From Nitrospirillum amazonense (lineage in GTDB: Bacteria > Pseudomonadota > Alphaproteobacteria > Azospirillales > Azospirillaceae), in the NCBI RefSeq assembly GCF_007828035.1, contig NZ_VITV01000013.1:1-64000 (forward strand): a stretch of 64,000 nucleotides of DNA, read 5' to 3'. The translations under genes and the position numbers were made by a program. The notes beneath the pieces are model-generated. The model ran no database searches. It was not told the DNA's origin and saw nothing but the letters and a program-made list of their open reading frames with translations. Below are positions 8,623 to 16,498 of this stretch, one piece after another. Positions within the stretch are counted from its first letter, which is position 1, and each line of letters begins with the position of its first letter.

Positions 8623-10056
8623 TCAGTTCGTGGCCTGGTTCACCCAGACGACATCACCATCAACGGCATAGAGACGGCATCCCGGATGCTTTTCCGAGCA
8701 ACCGGTCATGGCCTGGGCGATAGGATCAAAGGTGCCGCTGGAGAAATACCATCCGCCATCCGGCGCGATGACAAAAGCCTTGGGACGGTGGAGCGTGGTG
8801 TATCGGATATAGCCCTCTCGCCCACGACCATCCAGATAAGGCACAGCCGTTGCGTTATCGATGGTGGCGAAACCGCTGGGGGCCGGTGCCGGCGTTGGGC
8901 GTGTCCAAACGACATCATTGTCCACCGCATAAAGTTGGCACCCCTCGGTCACCTTTCGACACGCATCCAGCCCGCGGGCGATCGGGTCGAAACCCTGGTC
9001 GAAGGCGCCGGAGAAACCATGCGGCGCCAAGATGAAGGCGCGAGGCAGCGGTTTCGTCAGGAATTGCCGGTAAAGCTCTCGCCCCTTATCGTTCAGATAG
9101 GGCACCGCGTCCACGTCGGTGGCGGCGGCGTATCCGCTGGCGGGCGGAAATGGCGTTGGCAGGTACTCCGGATGTAGGTTTTGGCTGGGCAGCCCCTGCT
9201 CCGAAAGGAAAGCATCAACCTGGGGCACCCAGATCGCCAAGCCTTCCGTGTAGCTTAATAGCTGGTGGGAGTCGTCCATGAATGTGCCGACATCCACGAG
9301 GCGGGCATTGCCGCCGGCCTCGGTGTACCGTTCATGCATCAGGCGCCAGGTGGTGGGCGGAAACAGGCTGTCATTATCACCGTAGAACCAGATGCTGGGA
9401 ATGTGGGTCAAGGCGCCCAGTTGCGCTGCCCCTTTCGCCAAGGATTCGCGGCCGCGATCACAATCCCCCTCAACCATGCCGCCCGCGAAATTGATCACCG
9501 CTTTGACTCCCGGGGGATTGAAGGCCGCGAACGCCAAGCTGTTCCAACCGCCGAAGCTCTGGCCGGCGACGACGATACGGTGAAGGTCGATGGCTTGGTT
9601 GTCAGTCAAGGCGACCGCGGCCGCCAGGATATCCTTGGCATCCTCTACCGCCGTTCCAGCCAAATTGCAGCCATGTGTCTGGATCCGGCCCCCAGACCCG
9701 GCGAACCCCCGCATCATGGGCAACAGGACCGCGTACCCCCGGGACAGAAAATAATAGGCGGCGAGGGACGCGCTGTAGCGCGGCATGTCTTTTGGGGACT
9801 GGCGCCGTTTAGCGGAGCCATGGTTCATGATGGCCAGGGGAAAGGGCCCAGGCCCATCCGGCAGCAACAAGGTAACCTGCAATTGCGCCGGCCGTTCCGG
9901 ATCACCAGGCACCATCAGGACCTGTTCATGCCAGGGCGCTGGCGGTAAGGGGCGCGGATCCGTCGTGTCCATCGCATGCGCAGCATTAATGGCGCCACCA
10001 AGAAAGCCGGCAATGAAGGCTGCGATGATGATGTGGAGAATAATCGCTGGTTTCAT
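8623..10056 (-). CDS. Secreted alpha/beta hydrolase (dienelactone-hydrolase/acylaminoacyl-peptidase-like) with a duplicated C-terminal module
   Basis: The start at ATG 10056 is preferred because it begins a good Sec signal peptide (MKPAIILHIIIAAFIAGFLG, cleaved near AAHA) and lies 4 bp after the upstream stop. The hydrolase domain (about residues 30-290) has the nucleophile elbow GQSFGG, an Asp in GDNDSLFP and a His in DDSHQL. Two ~75-residue tandem repeats follow (309-384 and 396-472). Each has AVPYL, a GRE turn, AFxxAP, FDPIA, two Cys and ends in LYAVDxDVVW. They are probably disulfide-bearing surface or substrate-binding modules. Substrate unknown. Co-transcribed with the sulfotransferase. 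Confidence 0.8.
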   Translation of the reverse strand: MKPAIILHIIIAAFIAGFLGGAINAAHAMDTTDPRPLPPAPWHEQVLMVPGDPERPAQLQVTLLLPDGPGPFPLAIMNHGSAKRRQSPKDMPRYSASLAAYYFLSRGYAVLLPMMRGFAGSGGRIQTHGCNLAGTAVEDAKDILAAAVALTDNQAIDLHRIVVAGQSFGGWNSLAFAAFNPPGVKAVINFAGGMVEGDCDRGRESLAKGAAQLGALTHIPSIWFYGDNDSLFPPTTWRLMHERYTEAGGNARLVDVGTFMDDSHQLLSYTEGLAIWVPQVDAFLSEQGLPSQNLHPEYLPTPFPPASGYAAATDVDAVPYLNDKGRELYRQFLTKPLPRAFILAPHGFSGAFDQGFDPIARGLDACRKVTEGCQLYAVDNDVVWTRPTPAPAPSGFATIDNATAVPYLDGRGREGYIRYTTLHRPKAFVIAPDGGWYFSSGTFDPIAQAMTGCSEKHPGCRLYAVDGDVVWVNQATN

Positions 10057-10060
10057 AATC

Positions 10061-10876
10061 CTATATGATCCGCACGCCTTTGGTGTTGAGTTCCGGCTTG
10101 GTCCAGAAGTTGGCACTGGTGTACTTGGCGAAGATGTCAGGCGGCAGGCAGGTTTTCCGCTCCCGGTATTCCACCCTCTCCCGAACCTTGTGCAAGCCGG
10201 GCATGCCAAGGAGGGCGTCGTAGTCCGGCTCGTCATAGACGACGTTCTCGAAATCGTGAGCGAAGGGCGCCTCCCCCAGAGCTTCATAGAGGCGGGACAG
10301 CGTGCGCTCCGGCGCGTTGACCAGATGGTCGTAAGGCACGACGATCAGACGGTGCGCCTGGCTGCCGAACCACGCCTCCCGCAGAGTGCTCCAGGCCAGG
10401 CCGATTAAGCCGCTGTCGGAGTTCATCAATGTTTCCACACGCGCGTAGACCGAGGCGCCAGGCTGGAAATTGAACACGCGCGATAGCTGCAGCGGATTCT
10501 TGTTCAGCATGTGCTCAATGCTGTCGATGATCCAGCTGACATCCCGCACGCAACAGATGATACGGCTGTCGGGGTAGAGTTCGCCCAACACCGACGCACG
10601 GCCCGTCCAGGTGCGGTTGGTATCGAACACGATACTGCCCGCAGGCACATCCGCGTAATAGGACTTGAAGACGCCGCGCAGCATCGCGGCCCGGCGGTCA
10701 TCATCGAAGAAGACGCCGAACTCACCCCCCACCATTTTCTGGTGCAGGGTCCCGCACAGCATGGCGACGGGGCTGGTCATGGACGCGTAGAATCGGGGAT
10801 TCTGCCGCAGCAGGGCGGATAGCAGCGTAGAGCCGGCGCGGGGCAAGCCGGAGATGGCGTGGACTGTGTGAGTCAT
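10061..10876 (-). CDS. Sulfotransferase family protein
   Basis: This 271-residue protein carries the two PAPS-binding signatures of the sulfotransferase fold. The 5'-phosphosulfate loop SGLPRAGSTLL is at residues 9-19, and a 3'-phosphate-binding segment CCVRDVSWIIDS lies near residues 110-120. Such cytosolic enzymes transfer sulfate from PAPS to sugars, peptides or lipids. The acceptor cannot be told from sequence, but the presence of glycan genes elsewhere in the window makes a saccharide plausible. Its stop is 4 bp from the start of the secreted hydrolase, so the two form a transcription unit. Confidence 0.85.
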   Translation of the reverse strand: MTHTVHAISGLPRAGSTLLSALLRQNPRFYASMTSPVAMLCGTLHQKMVGGEFGVFFDDDRRAAMLRGVFKSYYADVPAGSIVFDTNRTWTGRASVLGELYPDSRIICCVRDVSWIIDSIEHMLNKNPLQLSRVFNFQPGASVYARVETLMNSDSGLIGLAWSTLREAWFGSQAHRLIVVPYDHLVNAPERTLSRLYEALGEAPFAHDFENVVYDEPDYDALLGMPGLHKVRERVEYRERKTCLPPDIFAKYTSANFWTKPELNTKGVRII

Positions 10877-10963
10877 TTGAACCGTCGTGGCAAGCTCGCC
10901 GGCGTCGGGGCACGCCGGCCGTCAGTGCAGGTGTCAGCGGCCCCTGGCCGTCAGGAGGAGCAG

Positions 10964-11305
10964 TTAATTTGATGCTCCCCTCATGCATTTACTCGGAATT
11001 TCCGCGGTGTAACTTGGATCTGGATTCCCAGGAATGTTGTCGTTAAATTTATTCTTATCTATTGGCTGGTATCCATATCTGGCACATGCTTTTAGACATT
11101 CGCCCAGATTCCTTACTTGGGGGTCGCCTTCCTCGAGGAAATAGTCTCCGGACCTGCAGGCAACAATGTCGCCATGCTTATCGATGAGATCAATTTTGTC
11201 ATTTGATGTGCAAGAAGCAAGTGAAAGAGCAAGCAAAACCGAAATTTTATAAAATGAATCTGATATATATTTTGAATAAATATACGAATTTAGGCGATAC
11301 ATCAT
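10964..11305 (-). CDS. Small lipoprotein of unknown function
   Basis: This is a 113-residue protein with a basic/aromatic N-terminus, a hydrophobic stretch and a lipobox ending LALSLASC (Cys32), so a signal-peptidase-II lipoprotein is likely. The mature part has four further Cys residues and no family I recognise. It is AT-rich (many AAA, TTT and ATA codons) compared with the GC-rich genes on both sides, suggesting recent acquisition. No strong ribosome-binding site is visible and the start (ATG 11305 or 11302) is uncertain. Confidence 0.6.
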   Translation of the reverse strand: MMYRLNSYIYSKYISDSFYKISVLLALSLASCTSNDKIDLIDKHGDIVACRSGDYFLEEGDPQVRNLGECLKACARYGYQPIDKNKFNDNIPGNPDPSYTAEIPSKCMRGASN

Positions 11306-11362
11306 ATCAACCTGCGCCGGTTATTTAATATTCATGTCGCGCGGACACTCAATGAATTCCAT

Positions 11363-11409
11363 CCCTGGACCTGTCTTCCAGGGTACCTGCGCCGCTCAAG
11401 AGCGGCGCA
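11363..11409 (-). terminator. Tandem hairpins after the last metalloprotease gene
   Basis: Two perfect stems lie just downstream of the stop at 11427: TGCGCCGCTC/GAGCGGCGCA with a 2-nt loop (11388-11409), and CCCTGGA/TCCAGGG (11363-11383). Neither has a T tract, so they could be Rho-independent-like terminators or 3' mRNA stabilisers. Confidence 0.5.
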
Positions 11410-11426
11410 GGCTGCGGGTGCTGCGG

Positions 11427-13067
11427 TCAGTGGCCGCTGGCGGCCAGGAGGGTTGAAGCCTGGGCGTCGTCGTTGGCGGCGACCAGGGAGGAAACCGACG
11501 AACCGCTGCTGTCGAAGGCGGCCGTCGCCTGGGTCAGCTGGGCCAGGTTGGTAGCGTCGCCATAGAGGCTAGTGCCGCCGCTGACATCGGTCGCGTCCAG
11601 GGCGCGGTTGTTGGCGCCCAGGGCGTAGTACATGACCGAGGCCTGGTCGCTGGTGTCGGCGAAGCCCAGGGCATGGCCGATCTCATGCAGCAAGGTTTGC
11701 GACAGGGTCGCGTCCGTGCCGGCGTAGACCTGCTGCCCGCTGGTGTTGGTGACTAGGGCCGCCTGGTCGGTGCTTTCCACCCGCACCGTGGCATGGGCCA
11801 GGGCCCCATCCTTGGCGGCGTAGGTGGTGTAGCCGACGATGCCGGTGCCGTCCGTTCCCAAGTCGGCGGCATCGATCTGGATGTTGGCCTTGGAGGGGTC
11901 GCTGACCTCCTGGAAGGTCAGGCCCGTGGCCTGGGCCCAACTGGCGAAGGCCTGGGCGGCGGCAGCTTCGTCCACGCCGGTGCCCACGCTCCAAGTAACG
12001 ACCTGGCTGTCCCACTTGGCCCCTTCCAGCACCGCGCTGCCCGTGCCATCGGTGGCTGCAGCATCGGCAATGGACGCCGCCTGCTTCAGCCCGGCCTCGG
12101 CCGCGGTGGCGCCCGGCTGGTTGCTGTTGGCCAGGTCATAGGACGCGATGGCCCCAACGTCCTTGCCCACCGCCGCCTTCACCGTGGCGCCGCTGCCAGC
12201 GAAGCCGTAACCGCCGTAGTAGCCATAGGAGCCGCCGCCGCCGGTCCAGCCGCCGCCATCCTCATCGCCGGCACCGTCCGAGGTGCCGTCGCCGGCATAA
12301 TTCCCGCCGGAGAAATCGACATTGTCCGAGGTGTTGCCCGAGACACTGTCATAGCTGCCGTCAACGTCAATGTTATCGTTGGAGCCGGCATTGATGCTGT
12401 CGTAGCTGCCGTCGATGTCGTCACCGGAGATGCCCGACAGCAGGTTGATGTTGTCGTGTGAAGCGGTGATATCGTCGTTGTTGCCCACCACGCCAAAATT
12501 ATCGCCGGTGCCGGTGAAGTCCACTGAGGTGCCATCGCCGGCCACATTGGCGTAGTCGTTGCCGGTGTCGTTGTTGACCTTCTGGTCCGTGCCGTAAATT
12601 CCCAGATAGGAGTCGCTATTGGGATCAAGGTTGACGGTGTCGTGGGAACCGGAGACGTTGCCGCTGAAGCCGGCGGCAGCGTTGATGTCGTTATTGCTGC
12701 CGTTAATCCCAGCCCCCGTGACGTTGGAAACCATGTTGACGGTATTGTCGGACGTATTCACCGACACGTTGGATCCGATCAAACCGACACTGTCGCCGTT
12801 GCCGTTGACCGTGACAGAGGAATTGGCGCCGATATTGACCAGATCGTGCGAGGCGTTCGCCGTGTCGTTCGAGCCATAGAAAACGGCAATGGCGCCGCTG
12901 TTCGTCGCCATGTCGTCGGTGTTGTTGTCGCCATAGACCCAAATGGTTGAGTTGCCGGACTCAATGATCGTGTTTCCGCTACCGCTGATAACAACGCTGG
13001 AGCCAGCGGCCACATTGATGGTCTGGTTTGACACGGACACTGTGCCCGCATTACCACTCACGTCCAT
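11427..13067 (-). CDS. HEXXH metalloprotease with N/D/G/S-rich repeats, probable type I secretion cargo (copy A)
   Basis: 546 residues. The N-terminal ~270 consist of short degenerate repeats of the type GS/GN-xNT-V/I-N (SGSGNTIIESGN, VYGDNNTDDM, VNGNGDSVGLIGSN), likely an extended beta-solenoid. A GGG/YGYYGGYGF linker follows, then a metzincin-like domain with HEIGHALGFAD at 461-471 and a downstream Met (SVMYY) fitting the Met-turn, as in the matrixin/serralysin clan. There is no Sec signal and no GGxGxDxxx RTX nonapeptide. Its conserved C-terminus (STLLAASGH) is shared by all three copies and may be the uncleaved secretion signal. It starts at 13067, 72 bp after copy B stops. Confidence 0.75.
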   Translation of the reverse strand: MDVSGNAGTVSVSNQTINVAAGSSVVISGSGNTIIESGNSTIWVYGDNNTDDMATNSGAIAVFYGSNDTANASHDLVNIGANSSVTVNGNGDSVGLIGSNVSVNTSDNTVNMVSNVTGAGINGSNNDINAAAGFSGNVSGSHDTVNLDPNSDSYLGIYGTDQKVNNDTGNDYANVAGDGTSVDFTGTGDNFGVVGNNDDITASHDNINLLSGISGDDIDGSYDSINAGSNDNIDVDGSYDSVSGNTSDNVDFSGGNYAGDGTSDGAGDEDGGGWTGGGGSYGYYGGYGFAGSGATVKAAVGKDVGAIASYDLANSNQPGATAAEAGLKQAASIADAAATDGTGSAVLEGAKWDSQVVTWSVGTGVDEAAAAQAFASWAQATGLTFQEVSDPSKANIQIDAADLGTDGTGIVGYTTYAAKDGALAHATVRVESTDQAALVTNTSGQQVYAGTDATLSQTLLHEIGHALGFADTSDQASVMYYALGANNRALDATDVSGGTSLYGDATNLAQLTQATAAFDSSGSSVSSLVAANDDAQASTLLAASGH

Positions 13068-13100
13068 AATTCAGTCTCTCCGTTAAGGTTACACCGTGCC

Positions 13101-13122
13101 TGCGCCGCTCTTGAGCAGCGCA
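13101..13122 (-). terminator. Hairpin downstream of metalloprotease copy B
   Basis: TGCGCCGCTC-TT-GAGCAGCGCA is a 10-bp stem with one mismatch, located 18 bp after the copy B stop. It is homologous to the hairpin after copy A, so the duplication unit included its 3' hairpin. As it lies between two cargo genes, it probably attenuates or stabilises rather than fully terminates. Confidence 0.45.
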
Positions 13123-13139
13123 GGCTGCGGGTGCTGTGG

Positions 13140-15743
13140 TCAGTGGCCGCCGGCGGCCAGGAGGGTGGAGGCCTGGGCGTCGTCGTTGGCGGCGACCAGG
13201 GAGGAGACCGACGAACCGCTGCTGTCGAAGGCGGCGGAAGCCTGGGTCAGCTGGGCCAGGTTGGTGGCACCGCCATAGAGGCTGGTGCCGCCGCTGACGT
13301 CGGTCGTGTCCAGGGCGCGGTCGTTGGCGCCCAGGGCGTAGTACATGACCGAGGCCTGGTCGCTGGTGTCGGCGAAGCCCAGGGCATGGCCGATCTCATG
13401 CAGCAAGGTTTGCGACAGGGTCGCGTCCGTGCCGGCATAGACCTGTTGCCCACTGGCGTTGGTGACCAGGGCCGTCTGGTCGGTACTCTCCACCCGCACC
13501 GTGGCGTGGGCCAGAGCCCCATCCTTGGCGGCGTAGGTGGTGTAGCCCACGATGCCGGTGCCGTCCGTTCCCAAGTCGGCGGCATCGATCTGGATGTTGG
13601 CCTTGGAGGGGTCGCTGACCTCCTGGAAGGTCAGGCCCGTGGCCTGGGCCCAACTGGCAAAGGCCTGGGCGGCGGCAGCCTCGTCCACGCCGGTGCCCAC
13701 GCTCCAGGTGACGACCTGGCTATCCCACTTGGCGCCTTCCAGCACGGCGCTGCCCGTGCCAACGGTGGCTGTGGCACCGGCGATGAACGCCGCCTGCTTC
13801 AGCCCGGCCTCGGCCGCGGTGGCGCCCGGCTGGTTGCTGTTGGCCAAGTCATAGGACGCGATGGCCCCAACGTCCTTGCCAACCGCCGCCTTCACCGTGG
13901 CGGCGTTGCCGGCGAAGCCATAGCCGCCATAATAGCCGTAGAAGCCGCCACCACCATCCCAGCCACCGCCATCCTCGTCGCCCACGCCGCCCGAGGTGCC
14001 ATCGCCACTGTAGTCACCCCCAGAGAAGTCGACATTGTCCGAAGAGTTGCCGTTGACATGATCGTCCGATCCGTCAACATCGAAGCTGTCGTTTGATCCG
14101 GCATTGAAGGTGTCGTAGCTGCCATCGAAATCATCGCCGGAAATGCCCGACAGCAGGTTGATGTTGTCGTGCGAGGCGGTGATGTCGTCGTTGTTGCTGA
14201 CGACGCCGAAATTGTTGCCGGTGCCGGTGAAGTCCACAGAGGTGCCGTCGCCGGCCACATTGGCGTAATCGTTGCCGGTGTCGTTGTTGACCTTCTGGTC
14301 CGTGCCGTAGATGCCCAGATATGAGTCGCTGTTCGGGTCCATGTTCACGGTGTCATGCGAACCCTGGACGTTGCCGCTGAACCCAGCGCCCGCGTTAATG
14401 TCATCGTTGTTGCCGTACACCACCGACCCGGTGACGTTTGACGCCATGTTGACGGTATCGTCGGATGCGGTCAGGGAGACGTTAGCACCGATCAGGCCGA
14501 GATTGTCGCCGCTACCATTAACTGTAACGGAAGAGTTGGTGCCGACATTGACTGAATCGTGCGAAGCGTTCACCGTCTCATTGGAGCCGTAGAACACGGC
14601 GATGGCACCACTGTTAGCCGCCATGTTGTCGGTGTTGTTGTCGCCGTAAACCCAAGCCGTGTTGCTGCCTTGCTCGGAGATCGTATTGTTCGATCCTCCA
14701 ATAATAGCAGTTGATCCAGAGGTAATGTTTACGGAGGAATCGGCAGCATAAATATCGGCACCGGTTCCGGAAACGGAAATAGATTCAGGGCCGTTTTGCG
14801 AAATATTTTGGGTCTCAGAAAGTATTTCACCTGAGTTATTACTATAGTTTATTCTATCGGTGAAATTTCCGCCAGATATGTTCGTTGATACCGATGAATT
14901 GCTTTGAGATGAAGAGACTCCGACCTGAGATCCATCGCCGCTGATGGTAAAATTGTCGTTTATGGAGAACGATCCGGTTTGATTGCTGAGCGATGAATTA
15001 AAACCATTAATAGAGTCGGTTAATTCCTGCAGCGATATGCCAGAACTATTTACTGTATTAGCAAGCTGTGACTGCGTTGAGCTAAATGTGCTGGCCGCAG
15101 CATTAGCCGCGCTTGAAAAACCAGAAGACCCCAAGTTGTTCGCGACATTAGTAATGGCGCTTATGTCAGAGTTGAGGCTCGATTGTAATGAACTCCACGC
15201 TCCGGGAACAGCGCCGGCGGCATTGTTGAGAACACCAGTGACGGCACTCAAGCTGCTTTCGAGATTCTGGATCCCGGTATTTATCTGATTACCTATTGAA
15301 TTTGCCAGACCGACAATGACATCAAAATGATTTGCAGCCACGCCGGCAACAGTGATGGCATCTCCCAACACTTCCGTTGCCGTCCCGATCTGCTGACCAC
15401 CTGGAACGGAACCGGCCACGGCGCCTACGACAATTGTGGCATCACCCACTAAAGTCAGGAGATCCGCAGCAACTGTTTGAATCGATTTCAGATTCCAATT
15501 TGCCGAATTACCATCATGAATATCGTTGAGCATCACAGCGAATTGTGTACTGAAGGCCCCTTCCCCTGCTGTAATTGCGGCAGCGGCATAATAAGGATTG
15601 ACGCCTGCTGTGAGGCCAGTCGCTGCAGCTGATAGCTGAGCGGCGACGTTGGCATCCTGTATTGTCGATCCCGTTCCCGTCACGGCGACGTCAACGCCGC
15701 CACCTGCGGTGATGCCAAATGTAATTTGGGAGGGCAGTGCCAT
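13140..15743 (-). CDS. Large HEXXH metalloprotease with N/D/G/S-rich repeats, probable type I secretion cargo (copy B)
   Basis: 867 residues. The last ~545 are nearly the same as copy A (same repeats, linker, HEIGHALGFAD at about 782-792 and C-terminal LLAAGGH). The extra N-terminal ~320 residues begin MALPSQITFGITAGGGVDVA. They contain long Ala/Ser/Asn-rich helical stretches (SLSAVTGVLNNAAGAV, SLNSDISAITNVANN), possibly coiled coil, with no signal peptide. Its ATG is 3 nt after the stop of the small membrane-protein gene, so translation is likely coupled. It would be exported by the HlyB/HlyD pair upstream and act outside the cell. Confidence 0.75.
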   Translation of the reverse strand: MALPSQITFGITAGGGVDVAVTGTGSTIQDANVAAQLSAAATGLTAGVNPYYAAAAITAGEGAFSTQFAVMLNDIHDGNSANWNLKSIQTVAADLLTLVGDATIVVGAVAGSVPGGQQIGTATEVLGDAITVAGVAANHFDVIVGLANSIGNQINTGIQNLESSLSAVTGVLNNAAGAVPGAWSSLQSSLNSDISAITNVANNLGSSGFSSAANAAASTFSSTQSQLANTVNSSGISLQELTDSINGFNSSLSNQTGSFSINDNFTISGDGSQVGVSSSQSNSSVSTNISGGNFTDRINYSNNSGEILSETQNISQNGPESISVSGTGADIYAADSSVNITSGSTAIIGGSNNTISEQGSNTAWVYGDNNTDNMAANSGAIAVFYGSNETVNASHDSVNVGTNSSVTVNGSGDNLGLIGANVSLTASDDTVNMASNVTGSVVYGNNDDINAGAGFSGNVQGSHDTVNMDPNSDSYLGIYGTDQKVNNDTGNDYANVAGDGTSVDFTGTGNNFGVVSNNDDITASHDNINLLSGISGDDFDGSYDTFNAGSNDSFDVDGSDDHVNGNSSDNVDFSGGDYSGDGTSGGVGDEDGGGWDGGGGFYGYYGGYGFAGNAATVKAAVGKDVGAIASYDLANSNQPGATAAEAGLKQAAFIAGATATVGTGSAVLEGAKWDSQVVTWSVGTGVDEAAAAQAFASWAQATGLTFQEVSDPSKANIQIDAADLGTDGTGIVGYTTYAAKDGALAHATVRVESTDQTALVTNASGQQVYAGTDATLSQTLLHEIGHALGFADTSDQASVMYYALGANDRALDTTDVSGGTSLYGGATNLAQLTQASAAFDSSGSSVSSLVAANDDAQASTLLAAGGH

Positions 15744-15746
15744 TTT

Positions 15747-16064
15747 CTAGCCTTTCATTGGGAAAATTAAATAAATAATACACGCAGACATAGCGAAGCC
15801 CAAATACAAACACACTAATAATTTTTTAAAATCTCGACGTATTCCAGAATTATTGGCGCGAACTAAATAATATACAGTGTGAATTATCGATAATATGCAC
15901 GGAATAACTAATATTATTGAGATAATAATAAATGTTGGAGTTTTTATAATTGGACCAATATTATTATATTTCCCGTAACCGTAAATTAACTCAATGAATG
16001 GAGAACAAATAATAATAGCATTTATAAAAAATAAGATGCACACTCTATTAATGTGGTCGATCAT
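15747..16064 (-). CDS. Small membrane protein (three predicted TM segments), unknown function
   Basis: This is a 105-residue, strongly hydrophobic protein. TM segments are visible at about 8-28 (VCILFFINAIIICSPFIELI), 45-68 (FIIISIILVIPCILSIIHTV) and 83-101 (LLVCLYLGFAMSACIIYLIF), with a basic loop RANNSGIRRDFKK between the last two. It is AT-rich compared with its neighbours. It sits between the truncated protease and copy B in the secretion operon, and its stop is 3 nt from the copy B start, so it is probably co-expressed. Its place beside a secreted protease would suit an immunity or export-helper role, but nothing in the sequence proves that. Confidence 0.6.
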   Translation of the reverse strand: MIDHINRVCILFFINAIIICSPFIELIYGYGKYNNIGPIIKTPTFIIISIILVIPCILSIIHTVYYLVRANNSGIRRDFKKLLVCLYLGFAMSACIIYLIFPMKG

Positions 16065-16157
16065 TTCTCCAACACCTTATTTAGTTTTTTCATGATTATT
16101 TACCCACTGAATTGGGTCGATGCCACCCGAAGGACGCACCGAGCTATCGTGCCGGTG

Positions 16158-16496
16158 TCAGTGGCCGCTGGCGGCCAGAAGGATCGAGGTCGAGGGCCGG
16201 GTGTCGTCGTTGGCGGCGCCCAGGGAGAAAATCAAGGATGAGCCACTGTCGAAAGCAGTGCTGGCCTGGGTTGCCGGGACCAAGCTGGTGGCGCTGCTGA
16301 CGTCGGTCATGTCCAGACAGCGATTACCCTCCCCTGGGATGTAGCACATGACCGAGGTCTGGTCGCTGATGTCAGCGAAGTTCAATGCATGGCCGATTTC
16401 ATGCAAAAGGATTTGCGACAGCTTCGCTCCCATGCCATTGCAGATTAGAGCCACCCTTTTTCTTTTCTGGCTCTCGTTAATTTGACCTGAGAACAT
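16158..16496 (-). pseudogene. Truncated third metalloprotease (copy C) with altered zinc motif
   Basis: This 112-residue ORF starts 2 bp after the hlyD stop, with an AAGGAGAG ribosome-binding site inside the hlyD 3' end. It corresponds only to the last ~110 residues of copies A and B. It keeps the HExxH helix, but the motif reads HEIGHALNFAD (residue 32 onward): the Gly of HExxHxxGxxD is Asn. The Met-turn is SVMCY and the conserved end LLAASGH is retained. Without the rest of the catalytic domain it is unlikely to be a protease. It could be a decaying copy or a retained secretion-signal peptide. Confidence 0.65.
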
Positions 16497-16498
16497 TA

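Noticed and set aside
11427-15743. Metalloproteases as RTX (serralysin) proteins
   Set aside because: Despite the type I context and HEXXH motif, I see no GGxGxDxxx nonapeptide arrays; the repeats are a different Asn/Asp/Gly/Ser type.
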